A stretch of 64,000 nucleotides of DNA from the NCBI RefSeq assembly GCF_001413925.1, contig NZ_LBMJ01000001.1, forward strand, positions 992,001 through 1,056,000, read 5' to 3'. Position 1 is the first letter of the stretch, and every line of letters begins with the position of its first letter. The notes beneath the pieces are model-generated. The model was not told the origin of the DNA and did no database searches. It saw only the letters and a list, made by a program, of their open reading frames with translations. The stretch is from Nonlabens sp. YIK11. Its GTDB lineage: Bacteria; Bacteroidota; Bacteroidia; Flavobacteriales; Flavobacteriaceae. Below, piece after piece: positions 32,572 through 42,038 of the stretch. The position numbers and the translations under genes were made by a program.

Positions 32572-34062
32572 ATGAAAGATTTTAAAAGTGTTTTCAAGGT
32601 AATGTTATTATGCCTGATGGCTTTCACAATTGTCAATTGTAGTACTGATGATTCAGAAGACATGTCTGAGGAAACTGAGGTCAAGATTGAAACATTAGTA
32701 ATCTATGGAGGAAATATAGCAGATGGTGGTACCAACCAGCTGTCGGTAGGCTTTATTCCTAGCAATGCCAGCAATAAAACAGTCACTTGGAGCAGCTCAG
32801 ACCCTCAAGTAGCCACTATTTCTGAAACTGGTGTTCTTAGCGCGGTATCAAATGGTAACGTCACCATCACGGTAACGGCTCAGGATGGCTCAAATGTGTC
32901 TGGAAGCAAAACATTTACCATATCAGGTGTTGCTCAAGCAATTGAGGGCACGATCGTTCAAACCTCACAAGAAATCATCAATGCGCTTGCTAACGCAACG
33001 CCAGGTGAAGAAATATACGCACGTGGTGGAACTTATACTTTTAGCTCACCTATCAGAATCACTAAAAATGGAACCAGTGCCAATCCTATTATGTTTTATG
33101 CCTATCCATCAGATAGTGAAAGGCCTAGGTTTGATTTTTCCGCTATGAGCGAAAACTCGTCCAATAGAGGCATCGAGTTATCTGCAGACTTTTGGCATGT
33201 CAAAGGCATTGATGTCTATGCCGCAGGAGACAACGGAATGCATGTTACTGGAGACAGCAACATCATTGAATTTTGCACATTTAGCGAGAACGCAGATACT
33301 GGGTTACAACTCGACAATGGTGCCAGCAATAATTTGATTTTGAACTGCGACTCGTATTTTAATGCAGATTCAACACTAGAAAACGCAGATGGTTTTGCTT
33401 GTAAGCTCGATGCAGGAACGGGCAATAAATTCAAAGGTTGTAGAGCTTGGCAAAATCTTGATGACGGTTGGGATGGTTATTTACGCAATACCGATAATAT
33501 TACCACCACACATGAAGATTGCTGGTCCATTAACAACGGCAGGTTGCAAGATGGTAGTGTAGGTGCTGGTGATGGAAACGGCTTTAAAACTGGCGGTAGT
33601 GATGACAAGCAACTTAAGCATAATGCTATCTACAAAAACTGTGTAGCGGTAGGAAATACTCAGGACGGTTTTGACCACAATAGCAACCGTGGGAACATAG
33701 AGATCTACAATAGTTCAGCTTACGATAATCGTAGAAACTTCAGTTTCAGTACTACTAATATTGCAGCATCCTTGTTAATCAAGAACTCTTTATCATTTGA
33801 CGGTACTAACTCAGATAGCTACAGTGCCACACAAACGGACATCACTAATAATGGATGGCAAAACGGACTGGTAACCAACGACCAAGACTTCAAAAGCTTA
33901 GACATCAGCTTATTGTTATCGGCTAGAGATGCAGATGGTAATTTGCCCAAAGTAGATGCCTTGAGGCTTGTTTCTGGCAGTGATTTGATCGATAAAGGCG
34001 TTGATGTAGGTCTACCGTTCAATGGACCTGCACCTGATATAGGTGCTTTTGAATTTGAATAG
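32572..34062 (+). CDS. PL9-type pectate lyase, lipoprotein with Ig-like domain
   Basis: A 496-residue surface lipoprotein (signal with Cys24 in IVNCS). A Big_2-type Ig-like domain (about 38-116; WSSSDPQVATIS) is followed by a right-handed parallel beta-helix. The helix carries PL9 features: an N-terminal GEEIYARGGTYTF and the block CRAWQNLDDGWDGY near residue 290, where the Asp residues bind calcium. Such enzymes cleave polygalacturonate or rhamnogalacturonan backbones by beta-elimination. An operator lies about 35 bp upstream. Confidence 0.85.
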   Translation: MKDFKSVFKVMLLCLMAFTIVNCSTDDSEDMSEETEVKIETLVIYGGNIADGGTNQLSVGFIPSNASNKTVTWSSSDPQVATISETGVLSAVSNGNVTITVTAQDGSNVSGSKTFTISGVAQAIEGTIVQTSQEIINALANATPGEEIYARGGTYTFSSPIRITKNGTSANPIMFYAYPSDSERPRFDFSAMSENSSNRGIELSADFWHVKGIDVYAAGDNGMHVTGDSNIIEFCTFSENADTGLQLDNGASNNLILNCDSYFNADSTLENADGFACKLDAGTGNKFKGCRAWQNLDDGWDGYLRNTDNITTTHEDCWSINNGRLQDGSVGAGDGNGFKTGGSDDKQLKHNAIYKNCVAVGNTQDGFDHNSNRGNIEIYNSSAYDNRRNFSFSTTNIAASLLIKNSLSFDGTNSDSYSATQTDITNNGWQNGLVTNDQDFKSLDISLLLSARDADGNLPKVDALRLVSGSDLIDKGVDVGLPFNGPAPDIGAFEFE

Positions 34063-34069
34063 TCTGGCG

Positions 34070-35029
34070 CTATTCAGTTTTAATTTCAAAAACTTTATTC
34101 AAAAAGCGAATAGTATATTCCAAAGTTGATTGGAACCAAGGCTCTACCAACCAGAAGGAATGAGGAGTTCCTGGAATGGTATATTGCTCGTGATAGATGT
34201 TGTTCTGCTTTAAATAAGCAATCATGTCATCACGACCAGCGTGAAATCGTGGCTGAGTACTATTTATAAATAACGTAGGAGGTGACTCAGGAGACAGGTA
34301 TTCTAGAGGAGAAGCTTCTTTCCAATTTTGGAAATTATCTTCTTTAGAGCCATTGAGCCATATTCCTGCCATCTTGCCTTCCGCGGCGGCTTCTGGATGG
34401 ATAAAAGACACAATCCCATCAATGTTCACGATAGCCTGCACTTTATCTGAAACCTTCGGATTTACTTCGTAAATATTGGAGTCTGCAGTTTCTCCAACCA
34501 GTGTGGCCAGTTGCGCACCCGCAGAAGCACCAAGGATAGCTATTCGATCAGGATCAATATTATATTTTCTAGCATTCTTTCTGCTCCATTGGATTGCATC
34601 TTTTATGTCAAGCACAGCAGCAGGATAGGGAGCTTCAAGCCCTAAACGGTAAGCAACGGTGATCGCAACAAATCCATTTTGAGATAGATGTTGCGCCATC
34701 GCTCGTTGGTTTTCCTTGCTTCCCGTGAGCCAGCCGCCACCGTGAACTAAAATGACAGCAGGAAATCGGCCTTTTGAAGTTTTTTGAGGTTGATAGATAT
34801 CGAGTTTTAATTTTTTTCCACCTGCCTTTTTATAGGTCTTATTTTCCTTACTTAGTAAAAGAGCACCATCGATGGGTTTGATAGGCTTTATGAACGGATG
34901 GTCTTTTTTTAGTTTTTGAAAAGTGGATTCAGCAGTATAGGGCTTGAATTGAGGAGAGGTTTCCTGTCCCTGGACTAAAGAGCCTATCGTTAAAGTGAAC
35001 GCTATTAAGTAGAACTGGATTTTTTTCAT
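34070..35029 (-). CDS. secreted alpha/beta-hydrolase esterase
   Basis: A 319-residue exported esterase with a signal peptide (ending LVQGQ). The oxyanion-hole motif VHGGGW lies near residue 98, the nucleophile elbow GASAGAQ near 168, and a C-terminal His in GTPHSFW near 290, the BD-FAE/acetylesterase layout. Acting on pectin, it probably removes acetyl or methyl groups. It overlaps the GH43 gene by 4 bases (ATGA), so it is the last gene of the susC operon. Confidence 0.82.
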   Translation of the reverse strand: MKKIQFYLIAFTLTIGSLVQGQETSPQFKPYTAESTFQKLKKDHPFIKPIKPIDGALLLSKENKTYKKAGGKKLKLDIYQPQKTSKGRFPAVILVHGGGWLTGSKENQRAMAQHLSQNGFVAITVAYRLGLEAPYPAAVLDIKDAIQWSRKNARKYNIDPDRIAILGASAGAQLATLVGETADSNIYEVNPKVSDKVQAIVNIDGIVSFIHPEAAAEGKMAGIWLNGSKEDNFQNWKEASPLEYLSPESPPTLFINSTQPRFHAGRDDMIAYLKQNNIYHEQYTIPGTPHSFWLVEPWFQSTLEYTIRFLNKVFEIKTE

Positions 35030-36656
35030 TTATTAATTTCAAAAAAGTCAACATCAGCATAACCTCCACGTTTTGACTCTATAGTACTTACACTAAACAG
35101 GCCAACTTTGGCACCTATCCATTTACCTGGCTGCGCCTTAAAAGGCTTTCCAATTTTGGTGTAAACTTCTCCATCTTTAGAGTACCTAAATTGACATATG
35201 GCATCAGGAGCTATAACTTCAACTTTAAGATAGGCGTAGTTGGATTCCAGCTGGATGGATTCATTGATACGTTCAGGATTTCCATCTATGGCGTCAGTAG
35301 CTTCAGTTTGATTTAAAGTAAATCCGTCCTTATCATGAGTAACGGTCAGTGTAGCATAATCTGTCCCCATAACGATTAAACCAGCTGACTTTCCTGAAAC
35401 TGCTTCCTCTGGATTTAGAGATATTCTAGTTGTTGCTGTAAAGTTAGGTGCCGGAAACTTTTGCAATAGAAGGTTAGGCATCATCCAAAGATTCTTCCGT
35501 GGTTCCTTAGGTTTGATCGAAAAGAGTCTAAGAAAATCGTCATTAGGAAGCTTTGCGTGCCAAATTACTTCTGGGTTCGCGTTCCACTGCCATTGTAGTC
35601 CAATTTTGAATCCCTCAAAGAAATCACTTTCTGCTGGTGTGGATATTCGAGTAACACCTTCAGTCTTAGGTTTAGCATAAGATAACATTGGTTCTCCTAT
35701 ACCATTTCCATCAAAATCGGTACCTATAATAGGCCAATCATTCTTCCAGGTCATGGGTTGGAGGTGCAGGACACGGCCGTAAGCATCCTTATCTTGAAAG
35801 TGATAGAACCACGATTGTCCTTGAGAACTTTCTACCCAAGCGCCTTGATGAGGTCCATTGATGGCAGTACTTCCTTGTTCAAGCACCAGCTTTTCCTCAT
35901 AAGGGCCATATACATCCTTAGATCGTAAGGCTAGCTGCCAGCCGTATTGAACACCACCAGCTGGAGCAAATATGTAATAATAGCCGTTCCTTTTATAGAT
36001 TTTGGGACCTTCAATAGTGTCTTGTCCATCGTGGCCGTCAAAAACATGAGTACCTTCATCAATAACTTTAGTACCGCTAGAATTCATCTGGTTGATGGTT
36101 AGTAGACTCTTGACACCAGCGCGGCTTCCAGCGTAAGCATGAACCAAATACACTTTACCATCGTCATCCCATAAAGGACATGGATCTATCAAACCTTTGC
36201 CAGGCATTACCAATATAGGATCATCCCATTTTGAAAATGGGTCTGATGTTTTAACCATATAGATTCCTAAATCAGGATCACCCCAATAAATGTAATATTC
36301 GCCATTGTGAAATCTAATGCTAGGCGCCCAGACACCATTACCGTGTTGGGGAACTTCAAATATGTTGAGCGGAACAATTTTAGGCAAGGCATGATTGACC
36401 AGTTTCCAATTGACCATGTCTTGAGAATGCAAAATAGGTAGAGCAGGAGCAGCATTGAAACTGGAAGCGGTCATGAAGTAATCTTCACTAACTCTAACGA
36501 CGTCAGGATCTGAATAGTCTGCGTGGAGAATGGGTTTTTATATAAACCATTGCCTTGATCTGCTACCCAAACTTCAGAAATAACTGGCTGGGTAGATTGG
36601 GCTACAGCTAGCTCTATGCAAAATAATATCAAAAGCAAGGAGCAAGGTTTTATCAT
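35026..36656 (-). pseudogene. GH43-family glycosidase, frameshifted
   Basis: Two frames together make one GH43 beta-propeller enzyme. The first (36656 down to about 36540) gives a signal peptide and then GLYKNP. The second continues ILHADYSDPDVVRV, with the catalytic base Asp, on to 35026. They are joined if one base is restored in the run AAAAACCC at 36532-36539 on the minus strand. The longest intact frame starts at MTASSF (36474) and lacks the Asp, so the gene as written cannot make an active enzyme. The C-terminal half (from about residue 290) is a GH43-associated beta-sandwich. The substrate would be arabinan or xylan side chains of pectin. Confidence 0.8.
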
Positions 36657-36660
36657 TCGT

Positions 36661-37911
36661 TTATTTATCTAATTCTAAACTTGCCAAAATGAATGGTCCA
36701 GTACCTTTAGGGTCGTTAGGCCTAATGATTTCTCCAACATAGTACTCGTAAGAACCATCTCTATAAGGATTACCACCTAGTCCGGCCACGCCACAAACCT
36801 GATTAAGATTGACTAGTCCATTTTCTTCAACTGTGATGAGGTTGTCTATAATCCCTTGATACGCCTTTTGGGCTACGTCCTCATATTTTTCAGGTAAGTA
36901 GCCTTTACGTACTGCTTTGGCAAATGTGTAGGTAAACATAGAGGATCCAGAAGCTTCAAGATAGTTGCCATCACGGTCGCCTTGATCGATCACTTGATAC
37001 CATAGGCCAGACTCGTGTTGAACGTTTGTAATCGCCTCTGCAAACTGATTGAGGTAAGTAACTATTCTTTCATGACCTGGATGCTCTTCTGGCAAGAAGT
37101 CCAATACGTCTACCATCGCCATACCATACCAGCCCATGGCTCTGGACCAGAAATGAGGTGAGTTCCCTGTTTCCTTGTTAGCCCATTGTTGTTCTTTACT
37201 CTCGTCCCAGCCATGATACAATAATCCGGTCTCTTCATCACGGCTATGCTTTTGAATAAGATCGAATTGCAACACTACGTCGTCATAGATTTGCTGTACT
37301 TCTGCCTCATTGTCTATATATTCCTGTGCATATCTTATATGGAAAGGCTCTGCCATGTATAGCCCGTCCAGCCACATCTGGTATGGGTATACTTTTTTGT
37401 GCCAGTAACCACCGTCAGATGTTTTGGGTTGTGATTCCATTTGATCATCCAGTGTTTGCATCGCGAGCAGGAAACGTTCTTCTTTTGTCTTGGGATATAG
37501 ATAAAGCAACACATCACCAGATTTGATCATATCTAGGTTCTGGTTGGATAACTTATAGGTTTCGATGGTACCTGTACTGTCAATGAGTTCATCTGCATAG
37601 GCATAGATGTAGTCATAATATTGTTCTTTACCTGTTTGCTCATACACTTTCGCGCAAGCGCTAAGAACTAAACCGTTAGTATAGCTCCAACGCGGCTTTT
37701 CTTGAAAATCCAGCATGGAAGCCTTTGGTACACGTTCCATTTCAGAAAGCATCATGCGCTCTGACCACTTGAGATCTTTAGGTAAGCTCAGCTCTGCCGA
37801 TTTGCTAGCTGTAGCACTGCTCTTAGAAGACTCGTCAGTAGGTTTGCAGGCAATTATAGAGGTGAACAAAAGTAATAATAGGCCCAATTGGGCAACATGA
37901 GTACGGTCCAT
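36661..37911 (-). CDS. GH105 unsaturated uronyl hydrolase, lipoprotein
   Basis: A 416-residue (alpha/alpha)6-barrel hydrolase of the YteR/YesR type with a lipoprotein signal (IIACK, Cys22). Family blocks are GGYWHKKVYPYQMWLDGLYMAEPF (about 155-178, with the catalytic Asp of WLDG), HGWDESK, FWSRAMGWYGMAMVD and a C-terminal GGNPYRDGSYEYYVGE. It removes the unsaturated uronic acid that lyases leave on oligosaccharides. Its ATG overlaps the stop of the DUF4861 gene. Confidence 0.9.
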   Translation of the reverse strand: MDRTHVAQLGLLLLLFTSIIACKPTDESSKSSATASKSAELSLPKDLKWSERMMLSEMERVPKASMLDFQEKPRWSYTNGLVLSACAKVYEQTGKEQYYDYIYAYADELIDSTGTIETYKLSNQNLDMIKSGDVLLYLYPKTKEERFLLAMQTLDDQMESQPKTSDGGYWHKKVYPYQMWLDGLYMAEPFHIRYAQEYIDNEAEVQQIYDDVVLQFDLIQKHSRDEETGLLYHGWDESKEQQWANKETGNSPHFWSRAMGWYGMAMVDVLDFLPEEHPGHERIVTYLNQFAEAITNVQHESGLWYQVIDQGDRDGNYLEASGSSMFTYTFAKAVRKGYLPEKYEDVAQKAYQGIIDNLITVEENGLVNLNQVCGVAGLGGNPYRDGSYEYYVGEIIRPNDPKGTGPFILASLELDK

Positions 37912-38897
37912 TATAGGGAGTTTGTGTTTTCTAGAGTATTTAATTTCTGGTCTAGGTCAGTAAAAAAGTCTGTTTCATTTTTGATTCCATTAGGCTCTTG
38001 TTCCCAGGCACCCAAAAAATAATAAGTGAGTTCCTGAGTGGTAGGTTTGAAAATGACAAGGTGGTCGTTGACTCCTTCTTTTTGCAATTCTACCTGGTCC
38101 AAACGATAAAACAAAGCCATGCCCAATTTATCGTCATCACTCACTAAGGTCTGGTTCCCGTACGTGGCAATGTAAGCCCACTTTGCGCCTTCTTTTTTTG
38201 ATAAAGGCACATTTTCAAACTTTACGATTCCCGTGCACAGGCCTTCAATTTCTTGAGAAGGTTTCAAAACGGCCTTAGTATATCTATCACTGGCTAAGAT
38301 GCTTAATTGGGTGTTGAGATCGATACTGTCGTTGCCAGTTTTCCAATTTTCATAATTTATGTGAACGATTGACTTTCCCTCAAGATTTTCTACTATCGCT
38401 GTAGTGTTGGAAACGTTTCTAAAATGCGCAACGGTGTCATTTAAAATACGACCGTAACCACCTATTCCCATGGATTTACCAGCTTTCAAGATGTCCTGTC
38501 CCCAGGGTTGCTCTTCATGATAGGAGTCAAATCCATCCTGACCTACATACGGTAGCACAAGCGTGTCTACCTTTTTCCCAAAAATGTCAATCGCATTGCG
38601 CCAGTCAAGATATAGCCTGTAGCCTATCTGGTTATTTTCCCATCCTGGACCTTCATAACGTATGAACCATGAGTGGTCTGTATGCTCTGCAGGTACCATG
38701 AGCGTATCTACATTTTTGAAGTTGCCTTCCATGTATTCGCGGCCTTCCCAGTAACCACCTTCCTTTCTAGAAATTTCTGCATAGGTCGTGCTTGCAGTAA
38801 CTGTTTCTTGGTTTTCGTGGGTAGCCGGCTCTGTCTGTTCTCGTTTACACGAAAGCGTAATCAAGATAATCATAGCTGGTAGCAATATTCTTTTCAT
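37911..38897 (-). CDS. DUF4861-family lipoprotein
   Basis: A 328-residue protein starting MKRILLPAMIIL at ATG 38897, with a TTG 6 bases upstream in frame and lipobox LITLSC. The DUF4861 features are visible in SWFIRYEGPGWENNQIGYRLYLDWRNAID and GWGQDILKAGKSMGIGGYG-like blocks (here PWGQDILKAG). These proteins recur in pectin and rhamnogalacturonan loci next to GH105 and GH28; the enzymatic role is not established. It lies between GH28 and GH105 in the same operon. Confidence 0.85.
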   Translation of the reverse strand: MKRILLPAMIILITLSCKREQTEPATHENQETVTASTTYAEISRKEGGYWEGREYMEGNFKNVDTLMVPAEHTDHSWFIRYEGPGWENNQIGYRLYLDWRNAIDIFGKKVDTLVLPYVGQDGFDSYHEEQPWGQDILKAGKSMGIGGYGRILNDTVAHFRNVSNTTAIVENLEGKSIVHINYENWKTGNDSIDLNTQLSILASDRYTKAVLKPSQEIEGLCTGIVKFENVPLSKKEGAKWAYIATYGNQTLVSDDDKLGMALFYRLDQVELQKEGVNDHLVIFKPTTQELTYYFLGAWEQEPNGIKNETDFFTDLDQKLNTLENTNSL

Positions 38898-38914
38898 ATC
38901 CAAAAGATCTTGAA

Positions 38915-40345
38915 TTAGTATTTTTTACCGTTGATGGTCACATTCTCAAATTGAAGTGGCTCAGAATTCTCTACCGAAAGATCTGTATCTGCACTTTTGA
39001 TGGTGATGTTTTTAAGCGTCACATTTTTGACAATATTTTCTGGTCGCCCTTTGATCAGCACTCCATATTTACCGCCATCTTCCACCGTTATGTTTTCTAG
39101 ATGGATGTTTTTAATGGAAGGAATAAAGTCACCTTCCTGATTTGCGTAAGTGCCATAATAAGCATTGATTCTAAGCATGGCTTCTTTAACCTTGCCTACT
39201 TTGATATCCTTTACAAAAACGTTTTCTACAAAACCACCTCTAAGAGTGTTGGTTTTGATACGTATGGCTCGATCCAGCTCTGGACTGTCCATGGTACAAT
39301 TTCTCACGTAGACATTGCGAACTCCAGCAGATATCTCACTGCCCATCACAACGCCACCATGTCCATCCTTCATGTCGCAGTTTTCTACGACAATATTCTC
39401 ACTGGGAATATTGACCTGGCGCCCGTCGTTATTCCTACCAGACTTTATTGCGATACAGTCATCACCAGTATCAAACGTACAGTTTGTGATGTGAACATTT
39501 TTTGCATACTCTGGATCACAGCCATCATTGTTGGGCCCATGACTATTAATGGTTACTCCATCAACCGTAACATTGTTAGATTTAATAGGATGAATTACCC
39601 AGAATGGAGCATTCAAAATCGTGACACCTTCAATAAGTACATTTTCACAACCAAATGGCTGAATAAATTGCGGACGTAATTGATGCCCTTCACCAAAAAC
39701 ACGTTCACTGACAGGTTTGTTTTCATCAGAGAATGCCCATAATCGTGGTAGGTTATGATCGTCACCTTGTTTAGGTTCTCCTTCTACATATCCATATTCT
39801 TCTTTGCCGGCCCATTTCCACCAGTTGGCGTTACTCGCTTGTCCATCAAAGGTGCCTTTGCCTGTAATGGCAATATTTTTCTCGTTATAAGAATAGATTA
39901 GGGGCGAGTAATTCATCAATTCCTGGCCTTCATAAGATGTATGGACCAAAGGAGTGTAGTCTTTTGTTTCCGTAGAAAATAAAACGACCGCTCCATCTTC
40001 TAAGTGTAGATTGACATTGCTTTTTAAATAAATGGCGCCCGTCAGGAACTTCCCGCTAGGTATTAGGACAGTACCGCCACCGGCAGCGTTACACTCTTCT
40101 ATTGCCAATTTAATGGCAACTGTGTTTTTGGTAACGCCATCTGCTACGGCTCCATAATCCAAAATATTAAAGGTGGCATCAGGAAAAGTAGGTATGATGA
40201 TATCCTCAATGATTTGATCTGCAGCAGCAAAATTATCGACGGCTGTATTGTCTGTAGTAATTGATGTCTTACAGCTTAAAAGCGTAAGGAACGACAGCAG
40301 GGTCAACAAATAAATCTTGAGATTAGAAGTTGGGTTTTTAAACAT
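38915..40345 (-). CDS. GH28 polygalacturonase-type glycosidase, lipoprotein
   Basis: A 476-residue beta-helix hydrolase with a lipoprotein signal (LLSCK). Catalytic motifs of GH28 are present: GPNNDGCDP (about 266-274), TGDDCIAIKSG (about 289-299), GHGG (about 324-327) and RIKTN (about 355). The N-terminal NILDYGAVADGVTKNT is typical of bacterial exo-acting members. It hydrolyses polygalacturonate or its oligomers in the periplasm or at the surface. It is part of the susC operon. Confidence 0.93.
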   Translation of the reverse strand: MFKNPTSNLKIYLLTLLSFLTLLSCKTSITTDNTAVDNFAAADQIIEDIIIPTFPDATFNILDYGAVADGVTKNTVAIKLAIEECNAAGGGTVLIPSGKFLTGAIYLKSNVNLHLEDGAVVLFSTETKDYTPLVHTSYEGQELMNYSPLIYSYNEKNIAITGKGTFDGQASNANWWKWAGKEEYGYVEGEPKQGDDHNLPRLWAFSDENKPVSERVFGEGHQLRPQFIQPFGCENVLIEGVTILNAPFWVIHPIKSNNVTVDGVTINSHGPNNDGCDPEYAKNVHITNCTFDTGDDCIAIKSGRNNDGRQVNIPSENIVVENCDMKDGHGGVVMGSEISAGVRNVYVRNCTMDSPELDRAIRIKTNTLRGGFVENVFVKDIKVGKVKEAMLRINAYYGTYANQEGDFIPSIKNIHLENITVEDGGKYGVLIKGRPENIVKNVTLKNITIKSADTDLSVENSEPLQFENVTINGKKY

Positions 40346-40389
40346 GGGTTTTTTGTCAATTATGGGATTGTAGAAAATTAGCTTAATTA

Positions 40390-40422
40390 AAAAGAGGTAT
40401 GCATAAAATGGATACCTCTTTT
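40390..40422. terminator. hairpin between GH28 and DUF4957-like genes
   Basis: AAAAGAGGTAT/ATACCTCTTTT with a T-run on both strands. On the minus strand it lies between the SusD-side genes and GH28, so it may attenuate expression of the distal enzymes. Confidence 0.6.
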
Positions 40423-40448
40423 CATTGCAAACTCATTTTAAAAATTAT

Positions 40449-42011
40449 TTATCGCAACCATCTAGGGTCACCTATATTATTATCAATTAAGGTCTGGTTA
40501 GACACATTGAAGTTTCCTTCTTCGACATTCTCAAATTCTGGATCTAGAGTAAAGTAGGTTGAAGTAGCATCAAAAACAGTATTACTGGCATCATAGAAGC
40601 CTTCTGCATTGAAATAATTGTTGTTATCAAAAAGAGTGTTCGGGTCTGTTCTACTTTGGTTAGAGTAGTATGCTGATGTCTGAGCAAACAGATTGTTTCT
40701 CACGGTTATGGTGTTTGTTTCAAAGCGCACATATAGAATTCTGTCTGACGTGTCAGAAACACCATATAACGTACAGTTTTCTAAAAGCACGTTGATGTTA
40801 GTAGTTCCATTAGAATCACCAGCAGCATCCAACCTAAAAAAGTCACGTCCAGGAGCACAATTGTTGAAAGTACTGTTGGTAACGGCAGTATCCAATACAT
40901 CTGAATTTCTAAAATCGATGAAGTCTCCACCTGAAGTAAGAACGTCTGTTACTATACAGTTGTTAACGGTAAGGGATTGTAAGATCGCTCCAGTTTGATT
41001 GCCTGCAACAAACGATCTATTATAGTCGTGAACATTACAACCATCAAGAACCAAAGTATTAAAGCCACCAGCGCCAGTGTAACGTACAGTATCTGTAAGA
41101 TCTGTGGCTATGTCACCAGATAGGTCTAAGTCGATTAAATTCACATCAGTTGCGCCTCCAACAATAGAGATGCTTACTTTGAGCAACGGTTTATCATAGC
41201 TTAGGAGACCTCTAATGGTCAGGGATTTGTCCAGAGTAATTGTACCTACTTGATCTGTATAATCGCCAGCTTCTAAAAGCAGTACATCACCAGGGTTGGC
41301 ATCAGCTACTTTTTGAAAAAGATCATCGGCAGGAGTTACCACGTTTCCAGAATTGGCATCAACCTCTGTTGTAAAGTCGATAATTCCCCTAATGTTATTT
41401 CCATTTAAAAGAGTAGCTCTATATTGGGTTTCTCCGGTTAGACCTGTAATTATAGCTGTCCCTTCAATCACTTCTTGTGGTGTGATTTCACGAGTAATTG
41501 GATTGTTACTTTCTCTGTTCAGGATGATTGTAGTAACGGTACTATTGGGAACCCATCTCAACAAAGCTTGGTTAGCCATGATGTCTCCATCCTGGATAGG
41601 TAAAAATATCTGCTCTGTTAAGGTTTGCGCGATAACTGCTGTCGAATATTTTGAATCCTCGAGCCCTCTAGAACTCACCGCTTTTACTCTAACATAATAA
41701 AGGGTTTCTGCTGCTAGTAGAATTCTAACAGGAAGCTCGTTAAAGGTAACTTCTCTAGATTCGGTCAACGTACCAAAATTAGGGTCTTCACTAACCTCTA
41801 CAATGTAGTCATTTACATTCTCGTCCGCATTCCAGGTCAGCTCTACTGTCGTTTGAGTTCTAATCTGAGCTCGAACGTTCACAGGAGCAAATTCTCTTTT
41901 AACATTTAGCTCTGTGATTAATTCATCATCATCCGTACAATTGGTGGTCACTAAAAGAAACAATAGTGCTCCTAAAAAGATTTTAAAGACCTTTGTGGTT
42001 TTATTCATCAT
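40449..42011 (-). CDS. surface lipoprotein with FN3 and DUF4957/DUF5123-type beta-helix
   Basis: A 520-residue lipoprotein (LLVTTNC). One or two fibronectin type III-like domains (about 40-210) are followed by a right-handed beta-helix with DUF4957/DUF5123 character, such as FQKVADANPGDVLLLEAGDYTDQ (about 235-257). It follows susD and takes the place of a SusE/SGBP-type surface glycan-binding protein. It may bind pectin rather than cut it, as I see no lyase catalytic residues. Confidence 0.75.
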   Translation of the reverse strand: MMNKTTKVFKIFLGALLFLLVTTNCTDDDELITELNVKREFAPVNVRAQIRTQTTVELTWNADENVNDYIVEVSEDPNFGTLTESREVTFNELPVRILLAAETLYYVRVKAVSSRGLEDSKYSTAVIAQTLTEQIFLPIQDGDIMANQALLRWVPNSTVTTIILNRESNNPITREITPQEVIEGTAIITGLTGETQYRATLLNGNNIRGIIDFTTEVDANSGNVVTPADDLFQKVADANPGDVLLLEAGDYTDQVGTITLDKSLTIRGLLSYDKPLLKVSISIVGGATDVNLIDLDLSGDIATDLTDTVRYTGAGGFNTLVLDGCNVHDYNRSFVAGNQTGAILQSLTVNNCIVTDVLTSGGDFIDFRNSDVLDTAVTNSTFNNCAPGRDFFRLDAAGDSNGTTNINVLLENCTLYGVSDTSDRILYVRFETNTITVRNNLFAQTSAYYSNQSRTDPNTLFDNNNYFNAEGFYDASNTVFDATSTYFTLDPEFENVEEGNFNVSNQTLIDNNIGDPRWLR

Positions 42012-42038
42012 AATAACTCGTTATTAGTTTGTTGACGT

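Noticed and set aside
37640..37660. A fifth CGCTTTCGCGAAAGCG palindrome inside the GH105 gene
   Set aside because: The sequence there is CTTTCGCGCAAGCG, which is not palindromic. It may be a chance or decayed copy.
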